NCBI GenBank assembly: GCA_963667205.1
Contig: OY762959.1
Location: 2,418,001-2,482,000, forward strand
Direction of reading: 5' to 3'
Source of the DNA: CF-162 sp963667205
Lineage (GTDB): Bacteria > Chloroflexota > Dehalococcoidia > SM23-28-2 > RBG-16-64-32
DNA: 64,000 bases
Shown: one piece after another, positions 58,493-64,000 of the stretch
How the letters are laid out: every line of letters starts with the position of its first letter
How positions within the stretch are numbered: the stretch's first letter is position 1
Program-made: the position numbers and the translations under genes
Notes under the pieces: model-generated
Database searches by the model: none
What the model saw: only the letters and a program-made list of their open reading frames with translations
What the model was told of the DNA's origin: nothing

Positions 58493-59854
58493 TTGGGTAG
58501 CCTGCGCCTCCGGTTGCTCATCGCCTTCACCGCCCTCGCCGGCGCCTCAGCACTCGGACTGGCGATGGCTGAGGCGTCACTGGGGGACGTGATCGCTGTC
58601 GGCGCGATCGTCGCCGCGGGTGGTGCTGTGCTCTGGATCGCCGCCACCCGGGTGGAGCGCTCCGTAAGAGTCATCCGGGGAGCCGCGCGGGAGATGTCGC
58701 AGGGCGAGTTCGGCACGCGGCTACCGGCCGAGGAAGCCGGCGAGCTCGCGGGTGCCTTTCGCGACTTCAACGAGATGGCGCGTAGCTTCGAAGACCGGGT
58801 GGAGGCCGCATCGCAGGAGCGGAACCGGCTGATGGCGGCGATCGACAGCAGCGTCGACGCTATCGTCGCGCTCGGTGAAGACGGTGTCGTGCGTTTTGCC
58901 AATGCAGCGGCCGAGACGCTCGTCGGTGCGGGCGGAGAGGGGCTCGTCGGCCACCCCCTCGCCTGGGCCGTGGCGGACCGCGAGGTGATCGAAGCCGTGC
59001 GCCGGGCGCAGGGAGAGGGCGCCGGCAGCCGCCATCTGGTGGAGCGTCCGAACCGGCAGGTCCTCGAGGCCTACGTCGCGCCGATCGCGGGCGGAGGCGA
59101 GTGGACGCTCCTCGTCGTCTACCACGACGTAACGGAATCGAAGTGGCTCGACGATGTGCGCCGCGACTTCGTCGCCAACGTCTCTCACGAGCTGCGGACG
59201 CCGCTCTCCGGCGTGAAGTCCGTGATCGAGACGTTGCAGGGCGGCGCAATCGATGAACCTGCTGCGGCCCGTGACTTTCTCGCCCGCGCCGAATCGGAGG
59301 TCGATCGGCTGGTGCAGCTGCTGGAAGAGCTGCTGGCGCTCTCGCGGCTGGAGTCCGGCGACCTGCGATTTACGGAGCGCCCCCTGGACATGGGAGACGT
59401 CGTGCGCTTGGCGGCCCAGCGCATGGCGCCGGACGCCAAACGCGCCGGCGTCGAGCTGCGAGTCGACGTCAACCGCCGGACGCAGAGCGTGTCCGGCGAT
59501 CCGGCCGCACTGGAGCGCGCGGTCGTGAACCTCGTGGACAACGCGATCAAGTTCACGCCCGAAGGCGGATCGGTCGACGTATCCTCACGCGCCGAGGACG
59601 GCAGTGTGACGATCGAGGTTGCCGACACCGGCGCCGGCATCGATCGGCTCGATCTGCCGCGCGTCTTCGAGCGTTTCTTCAAGGCGGACCGGGCTCGTCA
59701 GCGCGGCGGCACAGGCCTCGGTCTGGCGATCGTCAAGCACACCGTCGAGGCGCACGGGGGTAGCATCGGCGTGGACAGCCAGCTGGGCGCCGGCTCCACG
59801 TTCCGCCTGCGCCTGCCACTGGCGGCTGAGCCCGACCCGGGTCAGGCGCTCTGA
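58493..59854 (+). CDS. Sensor histidine kinase, PhoR-like
   Basis: 453 aa, TTG start at 58493 directly after the regulator stop, so expression is coupled. Two hydrophobic helices (LLIAFTALAGASALGLAMA and VIAVGAIVAAGGAVLWIAA) with almost no extracellular loop, HAMP-like region 55-105, PAS domain about 110-215, HisKA with H232 in FVANVSHELRTPLSG, and an HATPase domain with N box NLVDNAIKF, DTGAGI and GGTGLGLAIV. The absent sensor loop and the PAS domain suggest intracellular or intramembrane sensing, like PhoR or YycG. Confidence 0.93.
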   Translation: MGSLRLRLLIAFTALAGASALGLAMAEASLGDVIAVGAIVAAGGAVLWIAATRVERSVRVIRGAAREMSQGEFGTRLPAEEAGELAGAFRDFNEMARSFEDRVEAASQERNRLMAAIDSSVDAIVALGEDGVVRFANAAAETLVGAGGEGLVGHPLAWAVADREVIEAVRRAQGEGAGSRHLVERPNRQVLEAYVAPIAGGGEWTLLVVYHDVTESKWLDDVRRDFVANVSHELRTPLSGVKSVIETLQGGAIDEPAAARDFLARAESEVDRLVQLLEELLALSRLESGDLRFTERPLDMGDVVRLAAQRMAPDAKRAGVELRVDVNRRTQSVSGDPAALERAVVNLVDNAIKFTPEGGSVDVSSRAEDGSVTIEVADTGAGIDRLDLPRVFERFFKADRARQRGGTGLGLAIVKHTVEAHGGSIGVDSQLGAGSTFRLRLPLAAEPDPGQAL

Positions 59855-60276
59855 GTCTGCGCTAGCTCCTCGTTCGAGACCTCCCGCACGCGTGTTGCGA
59901 AGGCCCACTGCTGGCGTTCTGGATCCTCAGCGGTGTAGCGGCGGTCGCCGTAGAACTGGTCGGACGGCTCCTCGATTATCTTTGCGCCGGCATCTTTGGT
60001 CCGTGCGAAGTGAGCGCCGACGTCGTCGACGTAGATGTAGAGCATGCCGTGCCTTGCGACTGCCGCGGCGTAGTCCGGGCCGGGGTTGCCGAGCATCAGG
60101 TCGCCGTCGTCAGAGAACCCCAACTCGGCGTGGCTGAGCACGCCGTCGGGGCCGGGCAGCCGGAAGCGCTCGCTGAATCCGAACGCCTTGATGAGCCAGT
60201 CGCAGGCGGCGCCCACATCCTCGTAGAAGAGGTAAGGGGTGATCCTGGGGAAGTTGTCGGGCTTGGGGCTGACCAT
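59842..60276 (-). CDS. VOC-family (glyoxalase/bleomycin-resistance) protein
   Basis: 144 aa from ATG 60276. Two betaalphabetabetabeta modules with ITPYLFYEDVGAACDWLIKA, LMLGNPGP, MLYIYVDDVGAHFARTKDAG and FYGDRRYTAEDPERQQWAFA, the PhnB/GloA-like group with the metal residues partly kept (Glu/Asp at strand ends). Role could be an isomerase, dioxygenase or drug-binding protein. It overlaps the histidine kinase C-terminus by 13 bp in convergent orientation. Confidence 0.88.
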   Translation of the reverse strand: MVSPKPDNFPRITPYLFYEDVGAACDWLIKAFGFSERFRLPGPDGVLSHAELGFSDDGDLMLGNPGPDYAAAVARHGMLYIYVDDVGAHFARTKDAGAKIIEEPSDQFYGDRRYTAEDPERQQWAFATRVREVSNEELAQTQSA

Positions 60277-60405
60277 CGCGTGCCCTCCTCTTGTGGCGCT
60301 GCCGGAAGTGGCCCCGATTGTAGCAGAGCGGAAGCAGTGATCGAAGGAACGAATGGCGTGGTGTCGCCTCTGGTTCAACGGCCTTAGAATATGAAGCGAG
60401 TTCGT

Positions 60406-60482
60406 GGGCGATTAGCTCAGCTGGTTAGAGCGTCTCGCTTACACCGAGAAGGTCGCTGGTTCGAGTCCAGCATCGCCCACCA
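60406..60482 (+). tRNA. tRNA-Val (TAC)
   Basis: GGGCGAT/ATCGCCC acceptor, D arm GCTC/GAGC, anticodon stem TCTCG/CGAGA, loop CTTACAC with TAC at 60440-60442, T arm GCTGG-TTCGAGT-CCAGC, discriminator A and encoded CCA (60480-60482). Second valine tRNA in the window; unlike Arg and Met, no 3' copies follow. Confidence 0.95.
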
Positions 60483-60517
60483 CGCTTCCCTCGCTCTCTA
60501 ACGCCGCATTCGTGCGG

Positions 60518-61870
60518 TTAGGGTTCGGAGGGGTCGGCCGGGCGTTCGCCTCCAGGATCGGTCCAGGTCTCCCTGGCGGCGGTGAAGAAAGGCCGGAAGT
60601 GCGGGATGTCTCGCGTCAGTATCGTCAGCGCCAGCACGCAGTAGACGACTCCGTACGCCACGCGGACAGTGCCCTCCGTGAACACGAACTGCGTTGCGAA
60701 GAGCGCCGCCAGGACGATCGCCTCCCAGCGGGCCATACTAAGGCTGATCAGGATCGCCACCGCGAACATCGATTGTCCGGCCGTGAGGAAGATCTCCTCC
60801 GATTGGCGCGCGTCGAACTCCAGGGGGCTCAGAGTTCCGCCGGAGATGCTGAAGGCCAGCGGCAGGCTGCCGATGAGCAGCGTCCACTGGTTGACCTTTG
60901 ACGAGATCAGGATCGTCATCCCGGCATGGTGGCGGCCCCGTAAGGCGAGCATGCCGGCGAGGATGAACTCCGGCGACTCCGACGCCAACGGCGCCACCCA
61001 CTGCACAAGGATGAACTCGTCCACGCCCACGCTCGCGCCCGTTTCGACCAGGCCGTCCGCGAACGGCTCGGCGGCAGCGAAGATAGCGGCGGCGGCGAAG
61101 GCGAAGATGGCGAGCACTGAGGCGCGCCGGTTCGAGCGGGTCATCGCACCGATCGCCGCTGCCGGCCCCACGAACTCACGATCGTGCTCAGGTGGCGCGC
61201 GGGAGGCGACGAAGAGGTAGGCGCCGAAGAGTCCGAACATGATTCCGGTATCGATCAGACTGAGGTGGCCGCGGAGAGGAATCGAGAAGCTGTAAAGAGT
61301 GGCGAGACCGAGGAAGAGGATGCCTAGCGCGTTGCTCTTCTGCACCGTCATTTGTGACTTCTTCGTGCGCAGGTAGAAGATCAAGAAGACGACCGGCCAG
61401 GCGAGGCCCACCAGCAGCCGGTTGCCGCCCGTCATGTTGGCGATCGCGAGGTGGCTCGGATGCGGGTCCTCGCAGCCCACGGGGAGGTTCGCAGCGGCGT
61501 TGATGCACTCCTCCGCGTGGGGCGCGCGGATCGCAAACACAAGATCGACGGCATACTCCGGGAGCACCGCGATCAGCGCCAGCACGACCAGCGCGAGACC
61601 GGCCGAGATTTCGGTCTCGGCGACCTCTGAGGCCCACGTCAGCAGGGTAGCGGCGGCAAAGATGGCGACGCCGAAGATGGCCGCCTCGACCCAAACGGGG
61701 ATATCCAGGTGGAAGACGCCGGTGACTTCAGCGACACGAAGGACAGGCGCTGGCAGAGCGGCGGCGAAGGCGGCAGCGAGCAGGAACCACTCGCGGACGT
61801 GAGGTCCGCCGCTGGGTGCCACAGGCGAGATATCGTCGCTGCGGTCGGGCTCTCGGTCGCCGGCGGCCAT
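60518..61870 (-). CDS. CaCA-family cation exchanger (Na+/Ca2+-type)
   Basis: 450 aa with about 11 hydrophobic helices in two inverted halves. The alpha repeats are ALIAVLPEYAVDLVFAIRAP with NMTGGNRLLVGLAWP, and QWVAPLASESPEFILAGMLA with ILISSKVNQWTLLIGSLPLA; the acidic residues in each carry cation coordination. Family members exchange Ca2+ for Na+ or H+. The sequence between the two repeats of the first half (HAEECINAAANLPVGCEDPH) has two cysteines in an outside loop. Ends with a charged tail. Single gene with an upstream 148-bp gap. Confidence 0.87.
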   Translation of the reverse strand: MAAGDREPDRSDDISPVAPSGGPHVREWFLLAAAFAAALPAPVLRVAEVTGVFHLDIPVWVEAAIFGVAIFAAATLLTWASEVAETEISAGLALVVLALIAVLPEYAVDLVFAIRAPHAEECINAAANLPVGCEDPHPSHLAIANMTGGNRLLVGLAWPVVFLIFYLRTKKSQMTVQKSNALGILFLGLATLYSFSIPLRGHLSLIDTGIMFGLFGAYLFVASRAPPEHDREFVGPAAAIGAMTRSNRRASVLAIFAFAAAAIFAAAEPFADGLVETGASVGVDEFILVQWVAPLASESPEFILAGMLALRGRHHAGMTILISSKVNQWTLLIGSLPLAFSISGGTLSPLEFDARQSEEIFLTAGQSMFAVAILISLSMARWEAIVLAALFATQFVFTEGTVRVAYGVVYCVLALTILTRDIPHFRPFFTAARETWTDPGGERPADPSEP

Positions 61871-62018
61871 ATGTGGGCAGTATATCCGGCCTGTACGTTA
61901 GCCGGAACACTCGTTCGTTGACACCTCGAAGCGGCGGATTATACAGTGATTTCCGCCGGCACCTGGGCTGAGAGGCCCGCATGAGGGCCGGACAGATCGT
62001 CAGGAAGAGAGGCACGAC

Positions 62019-63686
62019 GTGACCGCAACCAACGGAAGCTCCAGCAAAAAGGACTGGCTGGACGGCACGTACGCGCGCAGCACTGCCAAATCTGCCGAGC
62101 GCGAATACCCGTTCGAGACATCAGACGGCGAAGAGGTGGACCCGCTCTACGCGCCGCAGGACCTCAACGACTGGGACTACGAAAAGCAGCTCGGGTTCCC
62201 GGGCGAGTTCCCCTACACCCGAGGCGTTCAGCCGACGATGTACCGCGGCCGGCTGTGGACGATGCGCCAGTACGCCGGGTTCGGCGACGCCGAAGAGTCG
62301 AACCAGCGCTACCGCTACCTCCTGTCGCAGGGCCAGACCGGCCTCTCCGTCGCCTTCGACCTGCCGACGCAGATCGGCTACGACTCCGATCATCCGATGG
62401 CGGAGGGCGAAGTCGGCAAGGTCGGTGTAGCCATCGCCTCCCTGGCGGACATGGAACTGATGATGAAGGACATTCCGCTGGAGAAGGTGACGACGTCGAT
62501 GACGATCAACGCCACAGGTCCGATCCTGCTGGCGTTCTACGTCGCGCTGGCCAAGAAGCAGGGCGCCGACCTCTCGAAGATCGGCGGCACGACGCAGAAC
62601 GACATCCTCAAGGAGTACATCGCCCGCGGCACCTACATCTTCCCGCCGGAAGGCTCGATGCGCTTGATCACGGACGTCTTTGCTTGGTGCAAGGAGAACC
62701 TGCCGGTCTGGAACACGATCAGCATCAGCGGCTACCACATGCGCGAAGCCGGCTGCACGGCTGTGCAAGAGGTCGCCTTCACATTCGCCGACGCGATCGC
62801 CTACTGTGAGGCGGCGCTGGCGGCAGGCCTCGAATTCGACGAATTCGCGCCTCGGCTCTCGTTCTTCTTCGCCTCCTTCACGAACCTGGTCGAGGAAGTG
62901 GCGAAGTTCCGCGCGGCGCGCCGCCTTTGGGCGCGGCTGGCCAAGGACCGCTTCGGCGCGAAAAACGAGCGCAGCATGATGCTCCGCTTTCACACGCAGA
63001 CAGGCGGCTCGACGCTCACCGCTCAGCAGCCGGAGAACAACATCGTGCGCACGGCGATCCAGGCGCTGGCCGCCGTTCTGGGCGGTACGCAGTCACTGCA
63101 CACCAACTCGATGGACGAAGCGCTGGCGCTACCCACGGAGAAAGCGGTCCAGATCGCGCTGCGCACGCAGCAGGTGATCGCCTACGAGAGCGGCGTTGCC
63201 GACGTCATCGACCCGCTGGCCGGCTCCTACGAGATCGAAGTGCTGACGGACCGCATTGAGGCGGAGGCGATGAAGTACATCGAACGCATCGAAGACCTGG
63301 GCGGCGCCATGCGGGCGATCGAGGGCGGCTACCAGCAGCGCGAGATCCAGGAGGCGTCCTACCGCTACCAGAAGTCGGTGGACGACGGCTATCGCACCGT
63401 CGTCGGTGTGAACGAGTTTACGGTCGAAGAGGAAGTGCGGCCGGAGATCCTGCGCGTGCGCGAAGAGGTGGTCCGCCGCCAGGTGGAGCGCCTGAAACGC
63501 GTGCGCGCCGAGCGCGACGAAGCGAAAGCGCAGGCCTTGCTGGGCCAGCTCGAAGAGGCAGCGAAGTCGGACACCAACGTCATGCCGGTGCTCATCGAGT
63601 GCGTTGAGAACTACCTGACGATCGGCGAAATCTGCGACGTGCTGCGCGGCGTCTTCGGCGTGCAGCGCGAGTTCATGGTGTTCTAG
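62019..63686 (+). CDS. Methylmalonyl-CoA mutase family, large catalytic subunit
   Basis: 555 aa, GTG start with AGGAAGAGAGG upstream. TIM-barrel mutase without the C-terminal B12-binding domain (that part is a separate small subunit in this type): YTRGVQPTMYRGRLWTMRQY, AGFGDAEESNQRYRYLL, TGLSVAFDLPTQIGYDSDHP, ISGYHMREAGCTAVQEVAF, TAQQPENNIVRTAIQALAAV and TNSMDEALALPTEKAVQIAL. With its cobalamin subunit it converts (R)-methylmalonyl-CoA to succinyl-CoA, or isobutyryl/butyryl-CoA in the IcmA relatives. The small subunit is not in the window, probably downstream. Propionate and odd-chain or branched-acid breakdown is the likely pathway. Confidence 0.94.
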   Translation: MTATNGSSSKKDWLDGTYARSTAKSAEREYPFETSDGEEVDPLYAPQDLNDWDYEKQLGFPGEFPYTRGVQPTMYRGRLWTMRQYAGFGDAEESNQRYRYLLSQGQTGLSVAFDLPTQIGYDSDHPMAEGEVGKVGVAIASLADMELMMKDIPLEKVTTSMTINATGPILLAFYVALAKKQGADLSKIGGTTQNDILKEYIARGTYIFPPEGSMRLITDVFAWCKENLPVWNTISISGYHMREAGCTAVQEVAFTFADAIAYCEAALAAGLEFDEFAPRLSFFFASFTNLVEEVAKFRAARRLWARLAKDRFGAKNERSMMLRFHTQTGGSTLTAQQPENNIVRTAIQALAAVLGGTQSLHTNSMDEALALPTEKAVQIALRTQQVIAYESGVADVIDPLAGSYEIEVLTDRIEAEAMKYIERIEDLGGAMRAIEGGYQQREIQEASYRYQKSVDDGYRTVVGVNEFTVEEEVRPEILRVREEVVRRQVERLKRVRAERDEAKAQALLGQLEEAAKSDTNVMPVLIECVENYLTIGEICDVLRGVFGVQREFMVF

Positions 63687-63698
63687 GCCAGCGATCCG

Positions 63699-64000
63699 AT
63701 GGGCCAGATGTCGGACGCCGACCGCGAGGCGTTTCTCGCTGTCAAACGATATGGCATCCTCACGACGCTGCACGGCGACGGCTCGCCGATCGCGATCCCG
63801 GTCTGGTTCGACTGGGGTGGGGCCAGCGTGAAGATGTTCACCTACGCCGGATCGCCCAAGCTCCGCCGGCTCGCCAACGACGCCCGCGCGTCCGTGCTCG
63901 TCACGAATCACGTCGACGAGAAGGAGAAGTGGGTCGCCTTCGATGGCACGGTCGCCGTCAGCGAGGAGGGCGGGCTGGAGCTGGCGGAGAAGCTGGCGCA
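63699..64000 (+). CDS. PPOX-class flavin/F420-dependent oxidoreductase, partial
   Basis: 100 residues visible; the gene runs off the window. ATG 63699 (ATG 63708 possible). REAFLAVKRYGILTTLHGDG, IPVWFDWGGASVKMFTYAGS, KLRRLANDARASVLVTNHVD and KWVAFDGTVAVSEEG match the split-barrel TIGR03618/PPOX family (pyridoxamine oxidase-like, F420- or FMN-binding). It lies 12 bp after the mutase, same direction, so may be co-transcribed. Truncation is only by the window edge. Confidence 0.85.
   Translation, partial: MGQMSDADREAFLAVKRYGILTTLHGDGSPIAIPVWFDWGGASVKMFTYAGSPKLRRLANDARASVLVTNHVDEKEKWVAFDGTVAVSEEGGLELAEKLA

Noticed and set aside
61951..62018. GGGCTGAGAGG ahead of the mutase looked like the start of a TPP riboswitch
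   Set aside because: The TPP P2/P4 core and the GACCCGTAGAACCTG-type element are absent; only a GC hairpin remains. No other known riboswitch fits.

Overview
The window is GC-rich chromosomal DNA from a heterotrophic bacterium. The best guess is Chloroflexota, close to Dehalococcoidia/SAR202-type lineages. This rests on gene content: five family III (CaiB/BaiF) CoA-transferases, a luciferase-like F420-type oxidoreductase, an enolase-superfamily protein, many short-chain dehydrogenases, a KorAB 2-oxoacid:ferredoxin oxidoreductase, and two secreted proteins with the dockerin-like GD-DC-D-L-LR-CP module. No rRNA or phylogenetic marker is present, so the phylum is inference.

Layout. 0-6 kb: LysR regulator, two ferredoxins, then a tightly coupled seven-gene run (hotdog thioesterase, two MaoC-like dehydratase halves, lipoprotein, ketoacyl synthase, PaaI thioesterase, LpxL-like acyltransferase) that looks like an acyl-lipid assembly operon. 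6-12 kb: SDR, small proteins, a diiron ferritin-like oxidase behind a strong promoter with a perfect operator palindrome at the predicted start point, an MFS exporter and a ThDP-dependent lyase. 12-15 kb: a three-domain fusion (nucleotidyltransferase, CDP-alcohol phosphotransferase, HAD phosphatase) that could carry a whole di-myo-inositol-phosphate-type pathway, and a collagen-like secreted protein that probably starts at ATT. 15-21 kb: a minus-strand operon of two CoA-transferases, a hydrolase, a methyltransferase and an SDR. 21-31 kb: FabG-like SDR, DinB, LysM lipoprotein, AlkA-type glycosylase, thiolase, PncC, an epimerase with an in-frame TAG, an LLM oxidoreductase, a redoxin, a glycine-tailed zinc-ribbon protein and another CoA-transferase. 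31-45 kb: enolase-superfamily enzyme, phosphatase, PrsW-like protease with a probable CTG start, acyl-CoA dehydrogenase, CapA, MFS, aminotransferase, and a nuclease-like/HPRT fusion followed by a candidate structured RNA.

45-64 kb: cyclase, a large beta-helix protein, galactokinase and two CoA-transferases; tRNA-Leu and tRNA-Arg, the latter followed by a tandem array of its own 3' end; KorAB flanked by two CBS-domain proteins; TesB; two minus-strand tRNAs (Val, Met), the Met one also with a copy of its 3' end; a PhoB/PhoR-type two-component system; VOC protein; tRNA-Val; a CaCA exchanger; the large subunit of a methylmalonyl-CoA-type mutase; and a truncated PPOX protein at the edge.

Metabolically the genes fit together as CoA-thioester chemistry: activation by CoA transfer, oxidation (acyl-CoA dehydrogenase, MaoC hydratase, SDR, thiolase), propionate-type mutase, and reduced-ferredoxin exchange through KorAB. 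Two wider patterns stand out. Many transcription units have a TANNNT box 6-10 nt before the start codon and no Shine-Dalgarno, which suggests leaderless mRNAs. Five genes between 37 and 57 kb are broken by one or two small indels in G/C-rich runs, and one gene at 27 kb by a single stop, so either sequence errors or clustered decay must be considered when reading those genes.
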